64,000 bases of DNA, taken from positions 992,001-1,056,000 of the forward strand of contig CAWHGB010000002.1 in NCBI GenBank assembly GCA_963828855.1, read 5' to 3'. This document shows positions 13,264 through 25,855 of this stretch, in pieces. The notes beneath the pieces were generated by a model. That model was given only the letters and a program-made list of their open reading frames with translations. It was not told the origin of the DNA and ran no database searches. This DNA is from CAVVEQ01 sp963828855. Lineage in GTDB: Bacteria; Chloroflexota; Anaerolineae; Anaerolineales; Anaerolineaceae. Each line of letters starts with the position of its first letter. Position 1 is the stretch's first letter. The position numbers and the translations under genes were made by a program.

Positions 13264-15183
13264 TCAATCTGCTATGGGCAGCAGGATCGTGAAGGTGGTG
13301 CCCTTGCCCAGCTTGGATTCCGCCCAGATCCTGCCCTGGTGATTCTCCACAATGGATTTTACGATCGCCAATCCCAGCCCGGTGCCGGGGGTTTCGTTGT
13401 TTGCGTTGCTTGCCCTGTAAAACTTATCAAAGATAAAAGGAATATCCGCCGAGGGGATGCCTACGCCGGAATCGATGAACATGATCATCAATTTTCGGTC
13501 GTCGAGCTTACACTGGATGGTGAGATCCCCGCTTTTAGGCGTGTATTTGATCATGTTATCCAGCATGTTATCCAGCATCTGGCGCAGCTCGGTGGGATTT
13601 CCACGGATCACCGGAAAATTTTCGGGTAACAGGAGCTGGAAGTTGTAGTTCTTTTCGCTCAGCCTCATTTTGAAGCCATCGGCGGAATAACGGATCAACT
13701 GGTCGAGGCGGACGTTCTCCCGGTGAGTATCAAATCCCGCCTCGATCCGTCCCAGGTCCAGCAGGTCATCCACCAGGTGGGTGATGTTGTGAATGCTGGC
13801 CTGCATGCGGTTGATGAAATCCCGCTGGGTATCGTTGATCGGTCCGGAACGCTCGAAAAGATCAATATACGCCAGAATTGCGGTCAGGGGGGACCTGAGA
13901 TCATGCGAAACGGTGCTCACGAACTCGCTCTTCAGCCGATCCAATTTCTTGAGATGGGTAATATTGTTGAATGTAAAGGCAAGACCCACTTCGGGGATCG
14001 GGGTTAACTGCGCCAGGTAGATCTGACCATCCGGGACTGTCATTTCTTTCTGTTGGGGGATGTTCTTTCCCGAGTTCTCCGCCATATCCAGCACTTCCGG
14101 CTGGCTGACCACATCCCGCAGCGGACGGTTAACATAAGGTTCTACAACTTCCAGGATATTCTGTGCTGCATGGTTCACCAGCATCACCCGCCGGTCGGTA
14201 TCCACCACCAAAACTCCATCCTGGATCTTTTTCAGAATGGTCTCCAGCTTATTCCGTTCGGAAGATACCTCGGTGTAAAGTCGCGCATTTTCGATGGCGA
14301 TGACCGCATATTCGGCCAGGATGCTGAGCACTTTGATATCCCTGGGCTTGAAGCCGCCTTCCATCGCCTTGCGGTTATCCACCCCCAGCACCCCGATGGT
14401 GCGTTTTTCCAGGATCAGTGGCACATAAACCAGGCTATGCACCAGGTAGGCGGTCTTGATCTTCTTGGGTGTGTTTTCGTCCAGGAGAACCGGTTTCCCG
14501 CTGTTGATTACCGAACCAGCCAGGGTGTCCTTGACCGGCAGACGGAACGTATTGATGAAATCTTCCTGGAAATTCCGCGAAGCCCGCATATAAAGCTCAC
14601 CTGTAACCTCGTCAAGCAGCAGCAGGCTGCCTTCCTCGGCATTGGTCAGTTGAACTGCAGCCTCCACAACCGAGGTTAAAACCCCGTCCACCTCCAACTT
14701 GCTGGTGATCGATTGACCAAGTTTGGTCAGCGTCTCCAACTCATCGATCTTTTGCTGCAGGCTGGCGGTTGCCCGTTTGGCTTCCTGAAGCACCCAGGTC
14801 TTTCGCTGGCGGGAACGCTCCAACCCGAATTCGACCGCATCCAGCACCTCCTCCGATTTCAAAGGCAGACAGAGCGTCCCGGAGATTCCGATCATAAGCG
14901 CTTGTTGGAGGATCTCAGGGGTGCGAGCCCGGACGAGCAGCAGGACCGGGGTGGCGGGGAATTTATTGTTGAGTGTTTCGCCAAAGCGGATCCAGGTCGA
15001 CCCATTGATCTCTTCGCTTATGATCACCAGGTCGTGCGGTGATTTTTCCAGCGTTCCGATCACCGTCTCCCTTTCCGGACAAAGGGTGACCGTGTAATCC
15101 CCGCTTTTTAACACTCTATCCAGCAGGTAATCCAATTGAGGATTGGACGTGATGATAAGGATCTTCTCTTTGGATGAACTCAT
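13264..15183 (-). CDS. Pseudo-receiver-GAF-PAS sensor histidine kinase
   Basis: Uninterrupted, 639 residues, no membrane segment. Order: receiver-like domain (~1-125), coiled segment (LQQKIDELETLTKL), GAF (~150-310), PAS (~325-430), HisKA with H-box SHDLRSPLTAILAYID, and HATPase_c (N-box NMLDNMIKYTP, G1 DSGVGIPSADI, F-box FDKFYRA, G2 GTGLGLAIVKSI). The kinase core is intact. The receiver has lost its phosphorylation chemistry: the acceptor position reads IISEEING (Ser in place of Asp), the acidic pair is TSNP, the Thr is Val (LLLVRAR) and the conserved Lys is Leu (LCLPL). It lies 28 bp after another pseudo-receiver sensor, probably co-transcribed, suggesting the two act together. Confidence 0.88.
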   Translation of the reverse strand: MSSSKEKILIITSNPQLDYLLDRVLKSGDYTVTLCPERETVIGTLEKSPHDLVIISEEINGSTWIRFGETLNNKFPATPVLLLVRARTPEILQQALMIGISGTLCLPLKSEEVLDAVEFGLERSRQRKTWVLQEAKRATASLQQKIDELETLTKLGQSITSKLEVDGVLTSVVEAAVQLTNAEEGSLLLLDEVTGELYMRASRNFQEDFINTFRLPVKDTLAGSVINSGKPVLLDENTPKKIKTAYLVHSLVYVPLILEKRTIGVLGVDNRKAMEGGFKPRDIKVLSILAEYAVIAIENARLYTEVSSERNKLETILKKIQDGVLVVDTDRRVMLVNHAAQNILEVVEPYVNRPLRDVVSQPEVLDMAENSGKNIPQQKEMTVPDGQIYLAQLTPIPEVGLAFTFNNITHLKKLDRLKSEFVSTVSHDLRSPLTAILAYIDLFERSGPINDTQRDFINRMQASIHNITHLVDDLLDLGRIEAGFDTHRENVRLDQLIRYSADGFKMRLSEKNYNFQLLLPENFPVIRGNPTELRQMLDNMLDNMIKYTPKSGDLTIQCKLDDRKLMIMFIDSGVGIPSADIPFIFDKFYRASNANNETPGTGLGLAIVKSIVENHQGRIWAESKLGKGTTFTILLPIAD

Positions 15184-15211
15184 ATGGGTATTTTATCTGA
15201 CCGGAGGATTT

Positions 15212-16871
15212 CTAACCACCCATCGGGATGGAAATGCGGTATGTTGTTCCTTTTCCCTGGAAGCTTTCAATATCCAATTGCCCCTTTTGCCTCAGGATAA
15301 GCTCCTGCGCCTGTTGCATCCCCACTGCCAACCCGCCAAACCGCTGAAGCTTGCCTGGTGCCGGGGTAAGTGTATCGGTTAACAACCGTTTGACCTGTTC
15401 AGGGGAGAAGCCATCGCCATTATCCTCCACGCTGAGTAGAATATGCCCTTCGGACTGTCTTCCCCAGCCGTATATTGATCTCGCCGCCCGGGTTGGAATT
15501 CTTGATAGCCGTGGAAAGGATCCCTTCGACCGCTGCGGAAATCTGACCCGGGTCTGCCCTGGCAAAAAGTGCTTCCTCCGGTAGCTCCGCCACCAGCATC
15601 AGGCTGCTTTGACGGGCAAAGGGCTGGAAATCGCTTGATCGATTTTCGCAGAATCTCGTTCAGGTTCGTCCGAGAAGCATCTGGAACCGCCTTGAAACCT
15701 TCCAGGGGCGTGATCGCCTCGGCGATTTCGTCCAGGAGGATCAGCTTGTCCTGCAGGGTGATGATCCACTCACGCTGGCTGGGGTTCCAGCGGATTGAGA
15801 CGTCGCCTTCCAAACGGGCGAGGGCTGCCCTGCGCGTCCTTGATCGGGTGAAGCTATTTCCTTTTTCACCGATTGCAGGATCCCATTGATGACTTTTTCA
15901 CCGGTTTGGGCATTATCCACCATCACCTGCAGGTAACGCGCACGGTCCTCGACGACTTTGAAAAGGCGAACATTGACCATATAGATCGATAGATAATCTG
16001 CCACAGCCTCCACCAGGTTCTGCTCTGATCCTTTGAACAGGCAGCGACTGGCTCCGCATCACCACCATGATGCCGATCACCTTGCGTTGGACTTTGATCG
16101 GTACTACCAGGACGGATTGACCCAGCGAGGCGAGTCTTGAATCTTCGAATCGGTTCGCCATAAATGCTGAGGCTTTCGCCCGACATGGCCACCAGCCCGC
16201 TTATGCCATCGTCCCAGGGTTTGTTGATCTCAACCGGCAGCGAAGCTGGCAGGTTGTGGACCGCAGCCAGCACGAAATTCTTTGTTGCATCATCACGCAG
16301 CATCAACCAGCCTAGATCCGCCTGGGTCACCCTTGCGGCGCCTTCCAGGATATTCTTGAAGAGGATATTCACATCCGTAATGGAAATGACCGCTTTTCCC
16401 ACAGCGAAGATGGTGGTAAGCTCACGGGCGCGTTGCTGCAGCTCGGAGTTTATCTGTTGCAGCTGCAAGGTCAAGCGTTCCCGCTCGCGCCGATCCCGCA
16501 CTTGCTTGAGCACCCGCTCCACCGCATTGATCACCTCTGCCTCACGCACAGGCCAAAGCAGGTAATCGGTGGCTCCCAGACGGAAAGCCTGGATGATCTC
16601 CATTTCGCTCCCCCGCGGGGCCAGCATGATCACCGGGGTTTCAATTCCCTGTGAGGTAAGCGCGACAAGCAGATCCTTGCCGCTCAGTCCTCGCAGGTTT
16701 TCGTTGACGATGATGACATCCGGGGCGAATTGCATGGCCTTGCCGATAGCAGAGTTCGCATCGGTGACCACCAATGTTTGAAACCCCGCCATTTGAAGGG
16801 CTTGCCTGGCGACCAGGTCGCTGATCACCGGGTCGCTTTCGACAACTAGATATTCTCTCTCGCGCTGCCAT
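15212..16871 (-). CDS. Pseudo-receiver-GAF-HATPase sensor (five or more frameshifts)
   Basis: Reconstructed length about 550 residues. The start is the ATG at 16871 (MAARERE), with the first shift inside the GAGAGA run at ~16855; other shifts fall at ~16150, ~15990, ~15820, ~15640 and ~15480. The N-terminal receiver-like domain has Asn at the acceptor position (VIIVNENLRG), Ala for the conserved Thr (IMLAPRG) and Trp for Lys (DYLLWPV). A coiled segment, a GAF domain (AVGKAVISITDV onwards) and an HATPase-like C-terminus (VEDNGDGFSPEQ, FGGLAVGMQQAQEL, GKGTTYRISIP) follow. I could not find a clear HisKA H-box, so kinase activity is uncertain. It is immediately upstream of the kinase at 15183. 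Confidence 0.68.
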
Positions 16872-16979
16872 CGACCTTAAAATATAGCACGAAACATCAA
16901 AATCACGCAATTCCCCCGGATATAATCTTTTCCGGTTTCGTTTTTCGCTTTCAAGTTGAGATCTCCGATAATTTTGATT

Positions 16980-18075
16980 CTAGGCAGGTTGCTGCTGGGT
17001 AATACAGTGAATATTACCCCCGCCGAGCAAAATCTCACGGGCGGGAACACTGACCACTTTTCGTTCTGGCATCAATTTCTGAATAGCCAAGTGCGGCGAT
17101 TTCATCGTGCGGGTCGTTGAAGGTGGGAATGATCGCGCCGCCGTTGCAGAAGTAAAAATTGATGTATGATGCCGCCAGTCCGGTCGCCTTTTTCGCGTGG
17201 CAAGCGTGCCATCCACGACGTCTACACCTTCGGCTTCTTCAGCCGTGATGATCACCGGGTTCGGCTGATGAATCTTGTGGATTTCAAGATTTCGTCCTTT
17301 TGCATCAGTCTGTGACATCAGGTAGTCATGCGCCTCTGCCGAGCGTTCATATTGTGGATCTGATTTGTCCTTAGTCCAAGTCAAAGCCACCACTCCTGGT
17401 CGCACGAAGCAAAGAATATTATCCACATGCCCGGTGGTTTCATCCCGGAAGACACCCCGGGGGACCCAAAGCACTTTTTCAACATTAAGATAGTTTTTCA
17501 GATTCGATTCAATTTCATTCTTACTCAATTCAGGGTTGCGTCCCTTGTTGAGCAAGCATTCGGCAGTGGTGATACAAGTCCCCTCACCGTCGGTGTGGAT
17601 TGAGCCTCCTTCGAGAACTAGCGGTGCTTTATATCGATCCAGGTGTTCAATCTCAAGGACTTTTTGCGGAACCGCATCATCCAAATCCCAGGGAAAATAC
17701 AGGCCATTATATAGACCACCCCAGCCATTGAAGATCCAATCGATCCCCCGAACGCCACCGTGGCCATCAATCACAAAGGTCGGACCGCAATCACGCATCC
17801 AGGCGTCGTTGTTTGGAATTTCCACCACGCGGATATTTGGGGGGAGCATTTGCCTTGCATTCATGAATTGAGTCGCATTTACGCCCATGGTCAAAGGCTC
17901 GAATTGGGCGATCGCGCTTGCAACCGCGGTAAATGCTTTCTGCGCGGGTTTTCCACCCAGACGCCAGTTATCGGGCCGCTGAGGCCACAACATCCACGTT
18001 TGCTTATGCGGTTCGAATTCCGCCGGCATCCAAAAACCGTCGCTCGCGCGGTGTGCTTGCTAACAGATTCTGCAT
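16980..18075 (-). CDS. aguA: Agmatine deiminase (three frameshifts, two compensating)
   Basis: About 363 residues restored. The true start is ATG 18075 (MQNLLASTPR, preceded by GAGG), with a shift before SDGFWMPAEFEPH. A second pair of shifts at ~17185 and ~17095 scrambles about 30 residues; the middle frame restores AASYINFYFCNGGAIIPTF. Family residues are NDAWMRDCGPTF, LEGGSIHTDGEGT, DETTGHVDN and the catalytic Cys in GGGNIHCITQQQ. The enzyme hydrolyses agmatine to N-carbamoylputrescine and ammonia. The gene upstream on the same strand encodes putrescine carbamoyltransferase, so the two make an agmatine deiminase pathway yielding putrescine and carbamoyl phosphate. No carbamate kinase is in the window. 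Confidence 0.92.
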
Positions 18076-18143
18076 TTCACGCCTCGCCTAAATGACCGGA
18101 ATTCAAATTGATCTCTCAGAAAACAAAAGATCAGGATGGCAGA

Positions 18144-19155
18144 TTATCGTTTTTCCAAAAATTCCAGGATCCCCTTTTTATGTAATTCCTCCACTTCCCG
18201 GCTGGGGCGTTTGAGCCGGGGATACACAAGCCAGACCAATAATCCTTTTTCAGTGTGCAGCCGGTTTTCCGCCTGGTCGAAAATTATCGATCGGGCAGAA
18301 TCCATGACCTCATCCGTGGCTTCCACGCCGCGTGAAGCGGGCAGGCAATGCATGAATTTACAGTGAGCTGGTGCATGTTCCAACAAACTTCCATTCACCT
18401 GGTATTTTGGCATGAATGCCACCCGGCGTTCAGGGATCTCCGCTTCCTGGCCAACCCACCACCATAGGTCTGTGTAGACGAAATCGGCGTTTTTTACAGC
18501 ATCGATGGGATCATCGGTCAACCTCACGGTTCCTCCCGATACTCTGCAGTTCTCCTCTGCCAAGGTCATCCATTCCCGGGGAGCCTGATATTTTCGCGGG
18601 GCAGCGTGGGTGAAATGCATCCCCAATTTCGTACATATCAGCATCAACGAACTCAGAACGTTGGTTGCATCCCCCACAAATGTGATATTGAAATCTTCGA
18701 GTCTTCTTCCCCTCCGGGGCATGTTCGATCATCGTGAGAACGTCACACACAACCTGGGTTGGATGGTTGTAATCGGTCAGGCCATTGATCACCGGCACAG
18801 TAGCATATTTTGCCAATTCCAGCATGGTTTCGTGTTTTAGCGTGCGCGCCATGATCACATCCACATAGCGCGAAATGACCTGGGCAGTATCTCCCAGAGA
18901 TTCCCGCACTCCCAGGTGTATCTCGCCAGGTTTCAGGTAAAGCGCCTGCCCTCCCAGCTCGGTCATACCCACTTCAAATGAGATCCTGGTACGGGTGGAT
19001 GGTTCTTCAAACAACATCCCAAGTGATGCGCCTGGCAGCAGTCTGGGAGTGGCTCCCTCTTTATCCGCAGATTTGATCAAGCGGATCAATTGAATTAAAT
19101 CCAGCAGCTCTTTCTTGGAATAATCCTGAGTATCAATGAAGTGCTTCAGTTCCAT
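18144..19155 (-). CDS. ptcA: Putrescine carbamoyltransferase (one frameshift)
   Basis: About 336 residues, start at 19155 with AGGAG; one shift at ~18705-18722 (restored EGKK-LEDFN). Transcarbamylase motifs are STRTR (carbamoyl phosphate), HPTQ and HCLPA. It would be easily called ornithine carbamoyltransferase, but the ornithine loop D-x-x-x-S-M-G is missing: the position reads TDLWWWVGQEAE. This resembles the YTDVWYG loop I recall for the Enterococcus putrescine enzyme, as do FMPKYQVN, KFMHCLPA and FDQAENRL. Together with the adjacent agmatine deiminase, phosphorolysis of carbamoylputrescine to putrescine and carbamoyl phosphate is the likely direction. Arginine biosynthesis is less likely. 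Confidence 0.85.
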
Positions 19156-19287
19156 AGGAACTCCTTTTATCAGTTACTGATCATTTTTCCCGAAATTTAC
19201 CTTAAAGAGTATATCCAAAATTTCCTATTCTACAAAAATCCGATGCAAATTTCCGGGCGATAGCCCAAACCAGCAAACGAACGAAGA

Positions 19288-19315
19288 TTGACCTATCGTT
19301 AGAGTTATGTAAGAT
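19288..19315 (+). promoter_or_regulatory. Sigma-70-type promoter for the dnaJ-like/htrA unit
   Basis: TTGACC, 16-bp spacer, TAAGAT. It is placed ~50 bp before the chaperone start. No CIRCE repeat (TTAGCACTC/GAGTGCTAA) is visible, so HrcA control is not supported. Confidence 0.5.
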
Positions 19316-19364
19316 TTCATTAATTCTCTTGAATTGGATCGCATATAGTTTTACAATCTTTGAC

Positions 19365-20303
19365 GTGGATTATAAAGACTACTACCAGATCCTGGGTGTG
19401 GACAGAAAAGCCGGGGATGCAGATATAAAGAAAGCCTATCGCAACCTGGCAAAAAAATACCATCCCGATAAAAATCCCGGTGATAAATCCTCTGAACAGA
19501 AATTCAAGGAGATCAACGAGGCATACGAGGTTTTAAAGGATCCGGAAAAACGATCCCGTTACGACCAGGTGGGCAGCTCCTATTCACAATGGCAGCAGAA
19601 AGGCGCACCTGGTAACTTCAACTGGTCTCAATGGACCGGGCAGCCGGGGAGATATTATCAAACCCGGCGCGTGGAAGTCAACGACTTCGGTGACGTTTTC
19701 GGGGGTTTTTCTGATTTTTTCCGAACAATTTTTGGCGGCGGCATGCCCTCCTCAGGAACATATGCTACCCGCACCACCCGCCCAGCTCCCGCGCTACAAC
19801 AGAGCGCTCCGATCGATCTGATGGAAGCCTATAACGGAACCAAGCGGATCCTGCAGATCGGTGACCGACGGATCGAGGTCAAGATTCCAGCCGGAGCTCA
19901 AACTGGCACCAAAATCCGGGTACGCGGCGCTGGTCCGGTTGGCCCGAGTGGTCAGCCCTCGGATATCTATTTGATCATTGAAGTCTCGCCCCACCCTACA
20001 TACGAGCGACGCGCCGATGATCTTTATATGGAGGTCGCCATCGATCTTTACATCGCAGCAGTGGGAGGGCAGGTTTCGGTGCCCACGCCGGGTGGGGATG
20101 TCCTTCTCACCATTCCGGCTGGAACCCAACCTGGGCAGACCTTCCGCCTAGCGAGCCGGGGCATGCCGCACCTGCGCAGCCCGCAGCACCACGGCGATCT
20201 TTACGTAAAAGTAAAAGTGATCATCCCCCGTAATCTCAACGATCAACAGAGAAAAGCTTTTGAACAATTGCGTCCATCCGGGAAAAAAAATAACCCGGTC
20301 TAA
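19365..20303 (+). CDS. DnaJ/CbpA-type co-chaperone
   Basis: About 312 residues from a GTG at 19365 (VDYKDYYQILGV); an upstream TTG at 19329 is possible but adds no conserved sequence. The J domain is complete, with the HPD tripeptide in KKYHPDKNPGDK and the NEAYEVLKDPEKRSRYDQ helix. A Gly/Phe-rich segment (DVFGGFSDFFRTIFGGG) follows, then two DnaJ C-terminal substrate-binding repeats (LMEAYNGTKRI; DLYIAAVGGQVSVPTPGG). The CxxCxGxG zinc finger is absent, placing it with CbpA-type J proteins. It stimulates DnaK ATPase and delivers clients. An HtrA protease starts 20 bp downstream, giving a protein quality-control pair. Confidence 0.92.
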   Translation: MDYKDYYQILGVDRKAGDADIKKAYRNLAKKYHPDKNPGDKSSEQKFKEINEAYEVLKDPEKRSRYDQVGSSYSQWQQKGAPGNFNWSQWTGQPGRYYQTRRVEVNDFGDVFGGFSDFFRTIFGGGMPSSGTYATRTTRPAPALQQSAPIDLMEAYNGTKRILQIGDRRIEVKIPAGAQTGTKIRVRGAGPVGPSGQPSDIYLIIEVSPHPTYERRADDLYMEVAIDLYIAAVGGQVSVPTPGGDVLLTIPAGTQPGQTFRLASRGMPHLRSPQHHGDLYVKVKVIIPRNLNDQQRKAFEQLRPSGKKNNPV

Positions 20304-20322
20304 ATATAAAGGAGAAAAGAAT

Positions 20323-21490
20323 ATGAAAAGCATTATCCGTAGACCTGTGCAACTGTGGGTGATCGCCATAACCACGCCTCGTCCTGGCAGCCTGCCAGCC
20401 GCTGGGATTGCTCAACCTCCCCCAATTGGAAAAACCCACCCAACCATCAGCGACACAATCCCAAAACGGTGCGGTTCCTCCCTCCCTACCCCCAGCAGCA
20501 GTGCAGAGCGATCTCACCGCGCTATTCCAGCAGGTGAACCCTGGCGTGGTTTCCATTCAGACTCTTACGGATCAAGGCGGCGGACTGGGTTCCGGTTTTG
20601 TTTATGACAAGGAAGGTCACATCATCACAAACTTCCATGTCGTTGATGGCGCCACTTCCCTGGAAGTTGATTTCCCCTTCGGTTTAAAAGTAGAAGGGAA
20701 CGTGGTAGCAAAAGATCCTGATTCAGATCTGGCAATCATCAAAGTGGAAGTCCCTGCAGATCAGTTGGTTCCCTTGGCGCTGGGCAATTCCGATCAGCTA
20801 AGAGTGGGGCAGCAGGTGATCGCCATCGGCAACCCCTTCGGTCTGACCAGCACCATGACCACCGGTATCGTTTCTGCCCTGGGTCGCACCATGGAATCCA
20901 TGCGCCAGGCTCCCGGTGGCAGCTTTTTTACCGCCTCCGGGCTTATACAAACTGACGCAGCCATCAACCCCGGCAATTCCGGTGGGCCGCTGCTCGACAC
21001 CCTCGGGGAAGTGGTCGGGATCAACCGGGCCATCCAGACGACCCAGACCATTCAAGCCAGCGAACCGGGCAATATCGGCATCGGTTTCGCCGTGCCGATC
21101 AATGTTGTTAAACGGGTGGTCCCTTTCCTGATCAAGGAAGGAAAGTTCGATTATCCCTATTTGGGTCTGAGCAGCCTGGATAATATGTCGCTGCGCATCC
21201 TGAAAGCATTGGGGGTTGAGAAGGAAATGGGCGCTTACGTGACCAGTGTCGCCACAGGCGGGCCTGCGGAAAAGGGCGGAATCAGGGCTGGTTCTGAAAC
21301 AACTTCAATCCAAGGGTTGGCCAAAGGTGGTGATTGGATCGTGGCGATAGACGGGCAACCGGTCAAAAGTTTCGGGGAATTTTTGAACTATCTAATTATG
21401 AACAAACAGCCCGGTGAAATTGTCACCCTGACCGTCCTGCGCAATGGTGAAAAGGTTGACCTCCAGGTGACGTTCGATAAACGACCATAA
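20323..21490 (+). CDS. HtrA/DegP-type S1C serine protease, lipoprotein (one frameshift)
   Basis: About 389 residues. The start MKSIIRRPVQLW has AAGGAG upstream; an extra C at ~20377 breaks the frame, and removing it reads AITTLVLAACQPLG, a clear lipobox (LAAC). The protease domain has the triad His in TNFHVVDG, Asp in DSDLAIIKV and Ser in GNSGGPLLD, followed by one PDZ domain (YVTSVATGGPAEKGGIRAG, GDWIVAIDGQPVKSF). Usual length for single-PDZ HtrA. Lipid anchoring would keep it on the outer face of the cytoplasmic membrane, degrading or refolding damaged exported proteins. It is co-transcribed with the CbpA-type chaperone. Confidence 0.92.
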
Positions 21491-21514
21491 AATAAACCTT
21501 GAGATAAATAAAAC

Positions 21515-21550
21515 ACAGAACCGGTGAAAATTCAGCGGTTCTGTTTTTTA
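21515..21550 (+). terminator. Rho-independent terminator after htrA-like gene
   Basis: ACAGAACCG, a 12-base loop, CGGTTCTGT (21515-21544) and then TTTTTT. It lies between convergent genes (protease and infA). Confidence 0.88.
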
Positions 21551-21552
21551 TC

Positions 21553-21804
21553 CTACGCTTCAACAATCACTGGTTCGTTAGGTTTCTTGGCCCGGTAGAC
21601 GATCCGCCCACGGGTGAGATCGTAGGGTGACATTTCCACGCGCACGTGGTCGCCCAGCAGGATCCGAATGTAATACTTGCGCATTCTTCCGGATAAATAC
21701 GCCAGGACTTCATGCCCATTTTCCAGCTTCACCCGAAACTGGGTGCCTGGAAGGGCTTCCACGATCCTTCCCTCAACCTGGATCTTATCTTCCTCTTTCG
21801 CCAT
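21553..21804 (-). CDS. infA: Translation initiation factor IF-1
   Basis: Uninterrupted, 83 residues, with AGGAGG 5' of the ATG. It is a single OB-fold with the family signatures IQVEGRIVEALPG, FRVKLENGHEVLAYLSG, IRILLGDHVRVEMSPYD and RGRIVYRAK. IF-1 occupies the ribosomal A site during initiation. The C-terminus is slightly longer than the usual 72 residues (PNEPVIVEA). It is 37 bp downstream of rpsU, probably the same transcript. Confidence 0.95.
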   Translation of the reverse strand: MAKEEDKIQVEGRIVEALPGTQFRVKLENGHEVLAYLSGRMRKYYIRILLGDHVRVEMSPYDLTRGRIVYRAKKPNEPVIVEA

Positions 21805-21841
21805 ACCTTGCCTCCTGACTGGATGAAAAACCAGCCATGCC

Positions 21842-22045
21842 TTAATCCGTCGAGTGCATTGAATACTGGCGCCTCTTGATCCGGCGGATGGATTTCTTCT
21901 TCTCCACCCGGCGCATTTCGCTCTTGGAGATGAACCATCGTTTTCGCCGGATCGTGCTGAGAACGCCGCTTTTCACCACTTTCTTTCGGAAGCGTTTCAG
22001 CAGCATATCCTGCGATTCATTGGGTCGTAATACAACTGTTGTCAC
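21842..22045 (-). CDS. rpsU: Small ribosomal subunit protein bS21
   Basis: Uninterrupted, 67 residues, very basic. The start is GTG at 22045 with a strong GGGAGGTGAG ribosome site. It matches bS21 in VVLRPNESQDMLLKRFRKKV and the Arg/Lys-rich C-terminal half (RRVEKKKSIRRIKRRQ). bS21 binds near the anti-Shine-Dalgarno end of 16S rRNA. It is followed by infA. Confidence 0.93.
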   Translation of the reverse strand: MTTVVLRPNESQDMLLKRFRKKVVKSGVLSTIRRKRWFISKSEMRRVEKKKSIRRIKRRQYSMHSTD

Positions 22046-22207
22046 TATTTCTCACCTCCCCTCCGTTTGGGATGGGGATAAAAAAACGGTTGCCGTTCGC
22101 GCGGTCAACCGGGAAATGACTGGATGGGACACTCCGATCTCATCTGAAAGAACGCATTTTCCTCCTGTCCGATAATCAATGCCGAGAGCAACCGTGCGAA
22201 CATATAA

Positions 22208-22213
22208 ATTATA
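22208..22213 (-). promoter_or_regulatory. Candidate -10 box for rpsU-infA
   Basis: TATAAT on the minus strand in the gap between 5S rRNA and rpsU. The possible -35 is TTGTCA with a 19-bp spacer, longer than ideal. Read-through from the rRNA operon is an alternative source of transcription. Confidence 0.45.
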
Positions 22214-22269
22214 CACCGGAAGGGAGATATATTGACAAGCCTTGAATCTGGGGATTTAAAATGAAAAAT

Positions 22270-22391
22270 CCTCTTGGCAACGACCTACTCTCCCAGGGGG
22301 TCGCCCCCCAAGTACCATCGGCGCTGACGGCCTTAACTTCCGGGTTCGAGATGTGACCGGGTGTACCACCGTCGCTCAGATCACCAAGAGG
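22270..22391 (-). rRNA. rrf: 5S ribosomal RNA
   Basis: On the minus strand: GGTGGTACACCCGGTC..., the CCGAACCCGGAAGTTAAG-type loop (here TCGAACCCGGAAG), and complementary ends CCTCTTGG / CCAAGAGG that form helix I. It is the last gene of the rRNA operon. The ends are approximate to a few bases. Confidence 0.95.
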
Positions 22392-22409
22392 ATTTATTCC
22401 ATTGTTAAT

Positions 22410-22434
22410 CTTACGAACTGAATAGCATGCAGGT
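22410..22434 (-). repeat. 23S processing stem, 3' arm
   Basis: CTTACGAACTGAATAGCATGCAGGT on the plus strand; it is the near-perfect inverted complement of 25524-25548 (two mismatches in 25). Together they flank 23S rRNA and would form the RNase III processing stalk. Confidence 0.82.
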
Positions 22435-22470
22435 TTTTTTTAAGAATCGAAAGAGTGCCTTGTTCTCCAC

Positions 22471-25432
<2,962 letters not shown>

Positions 25433-25523
25433 TGATGCGGAGAACACGGAACTCTTTCGAGATTCTCGTTGTTCTACAATTTTAATACTCAGATCCAAAA
25501 TAATTTTAGTAATTAGATGCTTG

Positions 25524-25548
25524 GCCTACATGCTATTCAGTTGGTAAG
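25524..25548 (-). repeat. 23S processing stem, 5' arm
   Basis: GCCTACATGCTATTCAGTTGGTAAG on the plus strand, paired with 22410-22434 across the 23S gene. Its core CTATTCAGTTG also occurs in the 16S leader stem (27628-27654). Confidence 0.82.
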
Positions 25549-25767
25549 GTGCTTCGGCCAGCTTTCGGCCTTCGCCGGTTGACCGGCTCTGAATGGCTCT
25601 CATCGATGATCAGAACCATTCAGAGAGAGTCAACCTGTTCTTTTTTAAGTAAAAACCCGACCCGGCTTTCCGTCGGGTCGGGAATCGATCCGTGCGGTAC
25701 AGCCTCTTCCTTGATCAACCGTTTAAAACTTTTTGCACCAATTCTCCAGTCCAAAGTGTCGTCCCAG

Positions 25768-25840
25768 TGGAGATGACGGGACTCGAACCCGTGGCATCCG
25801 CCTTGCAAAGGCGGCGCTCTCCCAGCTGAGCTACATCCCC
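25768..25840 (-). tRNA. tRNA-Ala (UGC)
   Basis: The cloverleaf reads GGGGATGTAGCTCAGCTGGG at its 5' end, anticodon loop CTTTGCAAG (anticodon TGC) and T-arm GGGTTCGAGTCCC. CCA is not encoded. It lies in the 16S-23S spacer. Confidence 0.96.
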
Positions 25841-25855
25841 GCGCTTTTAAGGCAA

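Noticed and set aside
16980..18075. Programmed ribosomal frameshifting in agmatine deiminase
   Set aside because: No slippery heptamer with pairing elements is evident, and shifts of the same kind occur in most neighbours.
18144..19155. Ornithine carbamoyltransferase (ArgF)
   Set aside because: The ornithine SMG loop is absent and the neighbour is agmatine deiminase.
22233..22261. Plus-strand TTGACA with TTTAAA at 17 bp as an antisense promoter into the rRNA operon
   Set aside because: Weak -10, no gene follows on the plus strand, and AT-rich intergenic sequence makes chance likely.
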